Source: Paludibacter sp.
GTDB taxonomy: Bacteria; Bacteroidota; Bacteroidia; Bacteroidales; Paludibacteraceae
Reading direction: 5' to 3'
Assembly (NCBI GenBank): GCA_028690665.1
Contig: JAQVAV010000017.1
Coordinates: forward strand, 1 to 64,000
Length of the DNA: 64,000 bases
Below the pieces are notes generated by a model, which saw only the letters and a list, made by a program, of their open reading frames with translations, ran no database searches and was not told where the DNA came from. Below are positions 27,855 to 37,000 of the stretch, piece after piece. Positions within the stretch are counted from its first letter, which is position 1. Each line of letters starts with the position of its first letter. The translations under genes were made by a program, and so were the position numbers.

Positions 27855-30101
27855 ATGGAACTATTAGCAAAATCAAATCCGCCTCAAACTTTAAAAGAGC
27901 ATATCGACGATGCTTTAAAGATTGAAGGACTTTTGAAAATCTCATTTCCCAATATCGAAAAAATAAGCGGCACTGATGGTTTTTGGGAGCTCTTAAAAGC
28001 CTGTGTTATTTTTCACGATTTAGGAAAATCACACAGAGAATTTCAGAACTTATTGCTTGACACAAAGAATGATTGGAAACATCAACGCCATGAATTGTTT
28101 TCTTTGCCTTTTGTAGAAGGATTAAATTACTCAGGAAAAGTATTTATTTATTATGTTGTTGCAGGTCATCACAAAGACTTTGAAACGCTTATTCGCAATC
28201 TTGATAGTTATGGTTCTAACGACGATAATTTTGGACTTGATTTAGGCGGGACAGAAGAAATATGTACTTTTGAGGAAGAGTTTGAAAATAATATTCCTGT
28301 CGAAAAAGTTTTGGAACTATTAAAATCTTACGATTTTGAATTGAAGGCTCCGACTATAAACAATCCCAAAAGACAGCTACAACAATTTATTAAAAAACAT
28401 TTTGAGGATAAAAGTAAACTAATTCAACAATTATTGCTGGCTGGTGCATTTAAGCAATGCGACCATTTAGCTTCGTCAGGAATTGAAAGCATCTTTAATT
28501 TAAATCCCAATGATTTTCAATATTTATATGAATCCGGCTATGAATTTTATCAGCATCAAAAAGATGCCTGCTCGCTGATTGGAAATACCATTTTAACAGC
28601 GCCGACAGGTTCCGGAAAAACGGAAACATCGTTGTTGTGGCTTCAAAATCAAATGAAGATAGAGGGAAACGGACGGGTATTTTATATTCTTCCGTTCACG
28701 GCTTCAATCAATGCAATGTATGAACGGCTTGAAAAACAAATTCCTAATAAAGTGGGTTTGCTTCACGGAAAGTTATCTGCCTTTATCGAGGCTAAATTTG
28801 AAGATGACGATTTGGTGGATGATAAACGCAAACAGGAAATCAAGGAACAGTATAAAACACTTGTTACGCCATTAAAAATTGTAACCCCATTTCAATTGTT
28901 GAAAAACATTTTTGCCTTAAAAGGTTTTGAAAAAGGACTTTTTGAATGGGCTGGCGGATATTTTATTTTTGATGAAATTCACGCTTACAATCCCAGAGTA
29001 TTTGCCCAAATAATTAGCCTTCTAAAATTCTCGACAAAATATCTATGTGTAAAAGTCTTTATAATGACAGCAACATTGCCTTCTTATTTAAGAAAGGAAT
29101 TAGAAAAAGCTATTGGGCATTATACTTCAATTAGTGCAAGCACTGAGCTTTATAATCAATTTGACAGACACAGAATTATTGTCAGGGAAGGGTTACTAAG
29201 TGATAATCTGGATTTGGTTCAGGAATATTTGGATAAAGGCAAAAAGGTATTGGCCGTTTGCAATACGGTAAAACAAGCTCAGACTGTTTTTACAACATTA
29301 AATGCTAATAATAAAATTTTGTTGCATAGTTCATTCAATGCAAATGATCGAAATCAAAAGGAAAAACGACTTTTTGAAAAAGATGTCAAATTATTAGTCG
29401 GAACTCAGGCGATTGAAGTCAGTTTGGATATTGACTATGATGTTATTTTTACGGAACCTGCACCACTCGATGCTTTAATTCAACGTTTTGGACGGGTAAA
29501 CCGGAAACGGGAAAAAGGAATATGTGACTGTTTTGTTTTTGAAGGAAGAAATGATTCTGACAAATTTATTTATCAAAATGAAGAAATTGTTAATCGTACC
29601 CTCAAAATTTTGCAAGAAAAAGAAGCCATAAATTCAGGTATTATAAAGGAAGCCGAATTACAGAAAATGATTGATGTCGTTTACCCAGATTGGGACAAAG
29701 AAGACAAAGAAGAATTCGACAAAATTACATCATTGCTTGATAATTTTATTGAAAAAGAGATGAAGCCATTCATATACAACGACAAGCAAGAAGAAGATTT
29801 CTATGAACAGTTTGACGGTGTAAAAGTGCTGCCTTCAAAATTCCTTGAAGAATATCAGACACTTTTGGAACAGAACAAATTTATTAAAGCCGAAAATCTG
29901 AAAGTACAAATTTCTTCAAAACGATTTAACGCTTTAATTCACAATGATGGAATTGATGTAACAAGGGCAGCATTCGAAAGCATAAAAACTCATAAAATAC
30001 TTGAGCAAAAAGTTTTTGTAATCAATAAAAAATACGACAGTGAAATAGGATTACAACTTGATGTTGACGAAAGCAGTAGCAATAATGATTGTTTTCTATA
30101 A
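27855..30101 (+). CDS. cas3: CRISPR-associated HD nuclease-helicase Cas3
   Basis: Cas3 unwinds and shreds target DNA after Cascade binding. The 748-residue protein fuses an N-terminal HD domain (HD pair in VIFHDLGKSHREFQ at residues 54-55, later HQRHE and AGHHKDFE) to a superfamily 2 helicase. Helicase motifs are LTAPTGSGKTETSLLW (about residue 247), FDEIHAY (about 373), MTATLP (about 404), GTQAIEVSLDIDYD and QRFGRVNRKRE (about 545). Length is typical of type I-B Cas3, and all key residues are present, so it should be active. Confidence 0.95.
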   Translation: MELLAKSNPPQTLKEHIDDALKIEGLLKISFPNIEKISGTDGFWELLKACVIFHDLGKSHREFQNLLLDTKNDWKHQRHELFSLPFVEGLNYSGKVFIYYVVAGHHKDFETLIRNLDSYGSNDDNFGLDLGGTEEICTFEEEFENNIPVEKVLELLKSYDFELKAPTINNPKRQLQQFIKKHFEDKSKLIQQLLLAGAFKQCDHLASSGIESIFNLNPNDFQYLYESGYEFYQHQKDACSLIGNTILTAPTGSGKTETSLLWLQNQMKIEGNGRVFYILPFTASINAMYERLEKQIPNKVGLLHGKLSAFIEAKFEDDDLVDDKRKQEIKEQYKTLVTPLKIVTPFQLLKNIFALKGFEKGLFEWAGGYFIFDEIHAYNPRVFAQIISLLKFSTKYLCVKVFIMTATLPSYLRKELEKAIGHYTSISASTELYNQFDRHRIIVREGLLSDNLDLVQEYLDKGKKVLAVCNTVKQAQTVFTTLNANNKILLHSSFNANDRNQKEKRLFEKDVKLLVGTQAIEVSLDIDYDVIFTEPAPLDALIQRFGRVNRKREKGICDCFVFEGRNDSDKFIYQNEEIVNRTLKILQEKEAINSGIIKEAELQKMIDVVYPDWDKEDKEEFDKITSLLDNFIEKEMKPFIYNDKQEEDFYEQFDGVKVLPSKFLEEYQTLLEQNKFIKAENLKVQISSKRFNALIHNDGIDVTRAAFESIKTHKILEQKVFVINKKYDSEIGLQLDVDESSSNNDCFL

Positions 30102-30129
30102 CCTCGTGATATATTAAAACCATCTCATT

Positions 30130-30771
30130 ATGATAAACAGCAATGAAATAGCCGAAGCGATACAAGGTTTGTCGCAGGCATTGAGTAAACAGGATGCCGA
30201 TTTATGGCACTCGGTAGGTTTTTGGGGAGTAATCATTTCGTTGGTGCTTGGAGTAGTAACTTTAGCGGTCAAGCAAATAAGCGCACGCCGGAAGTTTAAA
30301 TATGATGTTACGATTCAATGTATAGAAAACTTTCGGAAAGTTTTTGAAGAAGAAAATGCTTTGAACGAAAAAAATGTTTCGGCTTATTTGGGAGTTATTG
30401 ACGAACAATTGTTTTATTTCCGGAAACATTGGATTTATGACGAGTTTGTCGAGGAATGGTTGCGCAATATGGTTTATACGCTTCCGGTATTTTATCATGA
30501 TATGGAAAAAGATGATTATGTTGTAATAAACGGAGAATTACTTTCGAAGTTGGGCAGTTTTTTCGACACAGAGGAACATTATCGTTATATTTTCCGCTAT
30601 AGAAATATACGTAAAACCATTTTAGTGGATAAAAAATATGAGTTGGAACTCATCGTATCTCCTAACTTTACGAAAAGTTTCAAGAATATGGCTCACAACG
30701 ATGCAAGTATCAACCGCATTATAAACGCCATGAAAAATAATCTTATAAAGCAAAATAAAAAAAGTCTGTAA
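30130..30771 (+). CDS. Uncharacterised single-pass membrane protein between cas3 and cas4
   Basis: A 213-residue protein with a short amphipathic N-terminus (residues 1-25), one clear membrane helix (about 27-49, SVGFWGVIISLVLGVVTLAV), then a polar domain of about 160 residues rich in aromatics (FRKHWIYDEFVEEWLRNMVYTLPVFYHDME). No catalytic motif is apparent and I do not recognise the family with certainty; the layout is similar to DUF4760-type proteins. It starts 28 bp after cas3 on the same strand. Its position suggests either a cargo gene or a membrane-linked accessory factor. Confidence 0.7.
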   Translation: MINSNEIAEAIQGLSQALSKQDADLWHSVGFWGVIISLVLGVVTLAVKQISARRKFKYDVTIQCIENFRKVFEEENALNEKNVSAYLGVIDEQLFYFRKHWIYDEFVEEWLRNMVYTLPVFYHDMEKDDYVVINGELLSKLGSFFDTEEHYRYIFRYRNIRKTILVDKKYELELIVSPNFTKSFKNMAHNDASINRIINAMKNNLIKQNKKSL

Positions 30772-30803
30772 CCATTTATTTATCAATTTAATCAATTACG
30801 AAC

Positions 30804-31382
30804 ATGATTTATCAATTTAAAATTCAAATTAAAGGCATTACAAAGCCTCCCGTTTGGCGGAAAATTATTATGCCATCTACTTTCACATTCGGCCAGTTTC
30901 ATTTAGCCATTCAAATAGCTTTTGGCTGGGAAATGGAGCATCTTTATTTTTTCTCGCCAAAGGGCTACCAATCGGAGCCTATTATCGAAAGTCATGAGTA
31001 CGACGACGAATTGTTGAACGAACATTCGATAGATGCCGACAAAATAAAGTTGAACAAGATTTTTATATCGGAAAAACAAACCTATGTGTATCTTTATGAT
31101 TTTGGAGATGATTGGATTCATACCATTACATTGGAAAAAATACTTCCTGATGTAATTTTATTTCCAAAAATACTGGCAGGAAAAGGTCAGTGTCCTCCCG
31201 AAGATTGCGGAGGCCCGTGGGGCTATGAAGATTTGAAAACAATATTAGCCGACCCGCATCACGAAGAATACGAAAGTTATGCCGATTGGTTAGGACTTGA
31301 AAAAGGAGAAAAATGGGATGCCGAAGAATTTGATATCGATGAAAAAAACAACATTATGCTTAGTGTCTTTGCAAATAAGTAA
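30804..31382 (+). CDS. pRiA4b ORF-3-like family protein
   Basis: A 192-residue soluble protein of the plasmid pRiA4b ORF-3 family, whose members occur on plasmids and insertion elements and have no established biochemical role. Hallmarks are the start YQFKIQIKGITKPPVWRKI, FGQFHLAIQIAFGWEMEHLYFF, the YLYDFGDDWIHTITLE motif and CPPEDCGGPWGYEDL. The C-terminal part is acidic. Length is normal. It lies between the membrane protein and cas4, on the same strand, and is probably a passenger in the cas operon. Confidence 0.92.
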   Translation: MIYQFKIQIKGITKPPVWRKIIMPSTFTFGQFHLAIQIAFGWEMEHLYFFSPKGYQSEPIIESHEYDDELLNEHSIDADKIKLNKIFISEKQTYVYLYDFGDDWIHTITLEKILPDVILFPKILAGKGQCPPEDCGGPWGYEDLKTILADPHHEEYESYADWLGLEKGEKWDAEEFDIDEKNNIMLSVFANK

Positions 31383-31394
31383 AATACATTCAAT

Positions 31395-31434
31395 CAATCC
31401 CTCAATCCTTCAATCCTTCAATCCTTCAATCCCT
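31395..31434 (+). repeat. Octamer tandem repeat upstream of cas4
   Basis: Five in-register units of CAATCCYT, ending 7 bp before the cas4 ATG, where a ribosome-binding site would be expected. Similar runs occur at the cas1 and cas2 starts, and an inverted one at the cas4 end. Confidence 0.85.
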
Positions 31435-31441
31435 GAAACCT

Positions 31442-31942
31442 ATGATCACCGGAACACATTTTAATTATTATCAGGTTTGCAAGCGCAAGCTTTGGCTGTT
31501 TGCCAACGGCATTAATATGGAGCACACCTCGGATTTGGTTTACGAGGGTAAAATGATTCACGAGGAATCGTATCCGCAGCGTCCGGAGCGTTACGAAGAG
31601 CTGGAGATCGACGGCATCAAAATAGACTTTTACGACGCACGAAACAAAGTGGTGCACGAAATAAAAAAGTCGAATAAGGTGGAAGAGGCGCATCGCTGGC
31701 AAGTGAAGTATTATATTTATATGCTGGAACGTAACGGCGTGGAGGGTGTGACCGGCCTGTTGGAATACCCCACCCTGCGCCAAACGGAGAAAGTGGAACT
31801 TACAGACGACGACCGGAAACGGATTGTGGAAACGGGAAAAGCGATTGAGGCTTTGATACAGCAGGATGAATGTCCGCCGGTGATAAATTCTAAAATTTGT
31901 AAGCAATGCAGCTATTATGAGTTTTGCTATGTCAAGGATTGA
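31442..31942 (+). CDS. cas4: CRISPR adaptation exonuclease Cas4
   Basis: Cas4 trims prespacers and helps choose PAM-proximal ends during adaptation. At 166 residues it is a compact RecB-family nuclease with a [4Fe-4S] cluster: one Cys at residue 13 (YQVCKRKLWLF) and three at 153, 156 and 162 (CKQCSYYEFC). The nuclease motifs KIDFYD, HEIKKSNK and QVKYYIYML carry the Asp, Glu-x-Lys and Gln-x-x-x-Tyr residues. The gene is GC-richer than the cas8-cas3 block and is flanked by inverted octamer repeats; its last codons lie within the downstream run. Confidence 0.95.
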   Translation: MITGTHFNYYQVCKRKLWLFANGINMEHTSDLVYEGKMIHEESYPQRPERYEELEIDGIKIDFYDARNKVVHEIKKSNKVEEAHRWQVKYYIYMLERNGVEGVTGLLEYPTLRQTEKVELTDDDRKRIVETGKAIEALIQQDECPPVINSKICKQCSYYEFCYVKD

Positions 31943-31973
31943 AGGACTGAGGGACTGAAGGATTGAAGGATTG
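31934..31973 (-). repeat. Inverted octamer tandem repeat at the cas4 end
   Basis: Five units of AARGRYTG type (reverse complement of CAATCCTT). The first unit covers the end of the cas4 reading frame and its TGA. With 31395-31434 it frames cas4 with inverted repeats. The following 32000-32140 is AT-rich with no gene. Confidence 0.8.
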
Positions 31974-32143
31974 AAGGGCTTCTTCAAAACACATTCCTCT
32001 TGAATTCTTTATTTTTATTTACTGTTATTAATTACAATTCTAATTTTATTTTGACAGATTTAATCCACAATTATTATAACGAAAAAGATAGAAAATGAAA
32101 AAAACATTCACTGAATCACTGAATTTGAAGACACAACCCACAT

Positions 32144-32191
32144 CAGTCCTTCACCCCCTCAGTCCCTCAGTCCTTCAATCCCTCAATCCTT
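32144..32191 (+). repeat. Octamer tandem repeat abutting the cas1 start
   Basis: Six in-register units of CARTCCYT type (one reads CACCCCCT), ending flush with the cas1 ATG at 32192. No Shine-Dalgarno sequence is present between them. Confidence 0.85.
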
Positions 32192-33208
32192 ATGAAAAAG
32201 ACTTATTATTTATTTAATCCGGGAACTTTGCAGCGCAAGGATAACACGCTGAAGTTTACACCTGTGGAAGAGGACGGCAATGGCGTTGAGCGTCCGGGTC
32301 AGCCGCGGTATTTGCCGGTGGAGGACATTGCGGAGTTTTATACTTTCGGGTCGCTTACGGCCAACAGCGCGTTGTATAATTTTCTGGGACAAAATGATAT
32401 TGCAGTTCATTTTTTCGATTACTACGAAAATTACACGGGCTCGTTCATGCCCAAAGATGGGCTGCTGTCGGGACGGATGTTGCTGGCTCAGACACTCCAT
32501 TATCAGCAGAAACAAAAGCGTATGGCGATTGCCCGGAAGTTTATCGAAGGGGCTGCTTTTAATATGCAGAAAAATCTGCGGTATTATGATAAACGGGGTA
32601 AGGAACTGGCGGACGTTATCGGAAAAATAGACCAGTATGCGGTGCTGATTCCGGAAACGAAGGCTGTGGATGAGTTGATGGGGATCGAGGGAAATATCCG
32701 GCAGACATATTACGAGGGTTTTGATATTATTCTGAATGATTTCGATATGGGAATCCGTACCAAACAGCCTCCACAAAACGAAGTAAATGCGCTGATTTCG
32801 TTCGGGAATATGATGTGTTACACGCAATGCTTGCGGGCTATTCATCAAACTCAGCTGAATCCGACGATCAGTTATTTACATACGCCGGGAGAAAGAAGGT
32901 ATTCGCTGTCGTTGGACGTGTCGGAGATATTTAAACCGCTACTGGTTGACCGTGTTATTTTTAAGGTTTTGAATAAGCGGGAGATTCAGGAGAAACATTT
33001 TGACAAAAAGTTGAATAAATGTGTGCTGAATCAAAATGGTAAAAAGATATTTGTAAAGGCCTTTGAAGACAGACTGAATGAAACGATTCAACACCGGTCG
33101 CTGAAACGGAATGTGAGTTACCGGCATTTGATAAAACTGGAATGCTACAAACTGAGTAAACACTTGCTGGGCATGGAAGAATATAAGCCGTTTAAAATGT
33201 GGTGGTGA
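32192..33208 (+). CDS. cas1: CRISPR integrase Cas1 (type I-B)
   Basis: Cas1 is the metal-dependent integrase that, with Cas2, inserts new spacers at the leader end. The 338-residue protein has the N-terminal beta domain ([39 protein letters not shown]) and the helical catalytic domain with the Glu in [15 protein letters not shown], the His in [20 protein letters not shown] and the acidic residues that follow. [10 protein letters not shown] at the C-terminus is typical of type I-B Cas1. It overlaps the next gene by about 10 bp if that gene uses its GTG start. Confidence 0.96.
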   Translation: MKKTYYLFNPGTLQRKDNTLKFTPVEEDGNGVERPGQPRYLPVEDIAEFYTFGSLTANSALYNFLGQNDIAVHFFDYYENYTGSFMPKDGLLSGRMLLAQTLHYQQKQKRMAIARKFIEGAAFNMQKNLRYYDKRGKELADVIGKIDQYAVLIPETKAVDELMGIEGNIRQTYYEGFDIILNDFDMGIRTKQPPQNEVNALISFGNMMCYTQCLRAIHQTQLNPTISYLHTPGERRYSLSLDVSEIFKPLLVDRVIFKVLNKREIQEKHFDKKLNKCVLNQNGKKIFVKAFEDRLNETIQHRSLKRNVSYRHLIKLECYKLSKHLLGMEEYKPFKMWW

Positions 33209-33570
33209 AAACAAGGATTGAATATCGTGAACAAATGAACGTTCGATTAAAAAAATTTGCTTTGAGAGTTATTAAACTTTTTCAGTCGTTACCGAAAACT
33301 GACGAAGCCAGAATAATTGGAAAACAATTGCTACGCTCCGGCACTTCTGTTGCAGCAAATTACAGGGCAGCTTGTCGTGCCGGTTCAGGCAATGAATTTT
33401 ACAGTAAAATATCAATAGTTGTTGAGGAAGCAGATGAAAGCCTATTTTGGTTCGAACTTTTGACTGAAGCTGAAATAATCTCAGTGGAACGCATGAAAGA
33501 TTTAATGCAAGAGGCAGAAGAAATAGTCAAAATTATGTCAACAGCCAGAAAAAATGCTCAGCCCAAATAA
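33199..33570 (+). CDS. Four-helix-bundle protein (TIGR02436/S23 family) between cas1 and cas2
   Basis: A 123-residue all-helical protein of the S23/IVS-like four-helix-bundle family, related in fold to the Avd accessory protein of diversity-generating retroelements. The family core is intact: [41 protein letters not shown], then [21 protein letters not shown] keep the GTG start at 33199, which overlaps cas1, because the [11 protein letters not shown] residues resemble the usual family N-terminus; the ATG at 33235 is the alternative. Function is unknown. Its position splits the usual cas1-cas2 pair. Confidence 0.88.
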   Translation: MVVKTRIEYREQMNVRLKKFALRVIKLFQSLPKTDEARIIGKQLLRSGTSVAANYRAACRAGSGNEFYSKISIVVEEADESLFWFELLTEAEIISVERMKDLMQEAEEIVKIMSTARKNAQPK

Positions 33571-33572
33571 TT

Positions 33573-33612
33573 CAGTTCTTCAATCCTTCAATCCCTCAAC
33601 CCTTCAATCCTT
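33573..33612 (+). repeat. Octamer tandem repeat upstream of cas2
   Basis: Five in-register units of CAATCCTT type (with CAGTTCTT, CAATCCCT and CAACCCTT variants), ending 5 bp before the cas2 ATG. It has the same orientation as the runs before cas4 and cas1. Confidence 0.85.
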
Positions 33613-33617
33613 GTGAT

Positions 33618-33881
33618 ATGTATGTAATTCTTGTATATGATTGTGGCGAAAAGCGAGTCGGAAAGATGTTGAAACTCTGCCGGCAATATTTGAACTGGAT
33701 TCAGAACTCGGTTTTCGAAGGAGAAATTTCGGAAGTTAAGTTGAAAGAACTAACTTTGAAAGCCGAGAAAATTATGGATTTAGAGGAAGACAGCCTGATC
33801 ATTTTTTCCGGGCGGTCGGAAAAGTGGCTCGAAAAGCAAATTATTGGAAAAGAGCGCAGTAGTATTGATAATTTTATATAG
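33618..33881 (+). CDS. cas2: CRISPR-associated protein Cas2
   Basis: Cas2 is the structural partner of Cas1 in the integration complex. The 87-residue protein has the ferredoxin-like fold start MYVILVYDCGEKR with Asp8, followed by GKMLKLCRQYLNWIQNSVFEGEISE and the DSLIIFSGRS strand. Length is normal. It is the last cas gene before the leader and array. The start at 33618 follows a run of CAATCCTT octamers rather than a Shine-Dalgarno sequence. Confidence 0.95.
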   Translation: MYVILVYDCGEKRVGKMLKLCRQYLNWIQNSVFEGEISEVKLKELTLKAEKIMDLEEDSLIIFSGRSEKWLEKQIIGKERSSIDNFI

Positions 33882-34092
33882 CAGCTTGTCGGTATAGCTG
33901 AAAACAATATGATGCAATTGAATAATAGCATCAAAAGATCTTTGACATACTGAAATACAACAAGATAAACTGGTTGTCGATGTGCAGGGATTTTCATACT
34001 TTTGCACATCGACAACTTTTACAACAAGAAACAGGCATCTTCTAAAAATTATTGAGCTGAAAATCAGCTTTTTTTGTCGTCGATCGCGACGG
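33882..34092 (+). promoter_or_regulatory. CRISPR leader with promoter, inverted repeat and terminator-like hairpin
   Basis: The AT-rich leader between cas2 and the first repeat. A promoter is visible: GTTG at 33973-33976, 20 bp spacer, TACTTTTG at 33997-34004. Both boxes lie in or at the edge of a perfect 14-bp inverted repeat (33973-33986 with 34003-34016). Downstream, AGCTGA (34055-34060) pairs with TCAGCT (34064-34069) and is followed by six T, a terminator-like hairpin. A third hairpin (34076-34082 with 34087-34093) reaches the first base of repeat 1. Confidence 0.75.
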
Positions 34093-37000
34093 CTCTTAAT
34101 CGCACCAACGTGGAATTGAAAGATTTTAACGTACAAGAAGCTTATTTATCTAACTCTACTCTTAATCGCACCAACGTGGAATTGAAAGAAACATATAAAA
34201 GGCTGATTGAAATTGAAACAAATACTCTTAATCGCACCAACGTGGAATTGAAAGTCGAGTAACCGCAAATAAAATTCTTTTGCAATCGGTCTCTTAATCG
34301 CACCAACGTGGAATTGAAAGAATTGAAAAGTGCGTCAGGAAAAGAGCTTGCAAACTCTTAATCGCACCAACGTGGAATTGAAAGTGATTTCAATGCTTTG
34401 CACAAATGTGCATATTTACTCTTAATCGCACCAACGTGGAATTGAAAGATTGAAATAGTCGATTACAAAAGCCAAATTGATTCTCTCTTAATCGCACCAA
34501 CGTGGAATTGAAAGAACGTCGTGATGATGGATGTTGCTATCGACAACATGCTCTTAATCGCACCAACGTGGAATTGAAAGTTGGTTTCAATGAATGTTCG
34601 GACAACCGGATAGTCACTCTTAATCGCACCAACGTGGAATTGAAAGACTTATACCAGAGTTTAAAAAAATGAATGCCGACCACTCTTAATCGCACCAACG
34701 TGGAATTGAAAGAACATGAAAGCCGTCACTATTCACAAGTCTGAAACTCTTAATCGCACCAACGTGGAATTGAAAGTGTTCAATTGGAGATTGGCATGCT
34801 GATTTTGATACTCTTAATCGCACCAACGTGGAATTGAAAGAAGGTAATCAATCTACACAAGAATCAACCTTCAAAAACTCTTAATCGCACCAACGTGGAA
34901 TTGAAAGGAAGATAAAAGGAGAATATGTAAAATAGCTATCGAAACTCTTAATCGCACCAACGTGGAATTGAAAGTTCATTTCCTTGACTATAGTCTATTC
35001 GCGGCGTAACTCTTAATCGCACCAACGTGGAATTGAAAGGCGTGGATAAACTATATGACAAATTACAACAAACTCTCTTAATCGCACCAACGTGGAATTG
35101 AAAGTTATCACATATAAATTCTGCTGTTTCTGTATCGTACTCTTAATCGCACCAACGTGGAATTGAAAGTTGTATTACGGATTCGCTTCCATTTCTTAGG
35201 AGTTGTCTCTTAATCGCACCAACGTGGAATTGAAAGATATTTGGCATCTTTATTTGCTTGTTCTGTTTTAATACTCTTAATCGCACCAACGTGGAATTGA
35301 AAGTAATGATAATGCTAATCTTTAGTGCTGTTACTAATCTCTTAATCGCACCAACGTGGAATTGAAAGCTGCATTGGCAAATGGGATTCCGTAATAAAGT
35401 TCCTCTTAATCGCACCAACGTGGAATTGAAAGATAGTTTTCGTCAATTTTACAATCTGTTCCGGATTCTCTTAATCGCACCAACGTGGAATTGAAAGAAA
35501 GTACATCTCCTTATATCATAGATGCGGGAACATCTCTTAATCGCACCAACGTGGAATTGAAAGATCAATGACGGTGCTCCTCTAATATATACAGAGAGCT
35601 CTTAATCGCACCAACGTGGAATTGAAAGACCAAACTACCAAATCACATGGACTTTCGTTAGCTCTCTTAATCGCACCAACGTGGAATTGAAAGTACTTAT
35701 CAACAGCAGTAACAGCTCCAGGAACTTCTTCCTCTTAATCGCACCAACGTGGAATTGAAAGGCTATTTCTTCTACTTTTCTAACACTAACACAGTCTCTC
35801 TTAATCGCACCAACGTGGAATTGAAAGTCTGTAATATCTTGTCCTGAGTCTGATTCATCCGGCTCTTAATCGCACCAACGTGGAATTGAAAGATGACAAT
35901 TTACCATCCGGATCGCGAACTATTCCTTCTCTTAATCGCACCAACGTGGAATTGAAAGCGAGTTGCATTTTGACTTCCAGTGATGATTACACCACTCTTA
36001 ATCGCACCAACGTGGAATTGAAAGCTCACGACCGAGTGTATGGTGATTTGGCAATAGCGTGCTCTTAATCGCACCAACGTGGAATTGAAAGAAGAAAAAC
36101 TCAATTTCAAAACTGCCGGTGAAAAATCTCTTAATCGCACCAACGTGGAATTGAAAGATAGCCATTTCAGCGTTGACATTTTTTATTTCTTTCCTCTTAA
36201 TCGCACCAACGTGGAATTGAAAGGATTATACGGTTGGGGACAAAGAAGAAATGAGTCGTTCTCTTAATCGCACCAACGTGGAATTGAAAGGAGGTAGCTA
36301 CGACGATTGGATGGAAGCTGTATATACTCTTAATCGCACCAACGTGGAATTGAAAGATTTTAAAAATGATGTGCGTAAAACGAAGTTGCGCCTCTTAATC
36401 GCACCAACGTGGAATTGAAAGGAGGAACAATCACACTTGACCCGAAAGCATTTATACTCTTAATCGCACCAACGTGGAATTGAAAGTCGCAACGCACGAA
36501 GCTTTGTATGGTTGCTGCTAACTCTTAATCGCACCAACGTGGAATTGAAAGTAACTTTATGTACACCGACATAGTGGGGGATTTTGAGCTCTTAATCGCA
36601 CCAACGTGGAATTGAAAGAGATTAAAATCGTATCCAAAACAACCCAAAGCAAGCTCTTAATCGCACCAACGTGGAATTGAAAGGTGAGAAAAAGAAAGAG
36701 AGTATTAAAAAGAGTGTTCTCTTAATCGCACCAACGTGGAATTGAAAGCGCCCAAGAGCTGCAAAGAAAGAAAACGGAACATCACTCTTAATCGCACCAA
36801 CGTGGAATTGAAAGGAAAATATTTCAGTGCATCATTAATGTGTATCAACCCTCTTAATCGCACCAACGTGGAATTGAAAGTCAAAAATAAAGTTCTCCAG
36901 TTCGTTGTATTTTTTCTCTTAATCGCACCAACGTGGAATTGAAAGATAACTATCAATTGAAATTACAAAATATTATGATCTCTTAATCGCACCAACGTGG

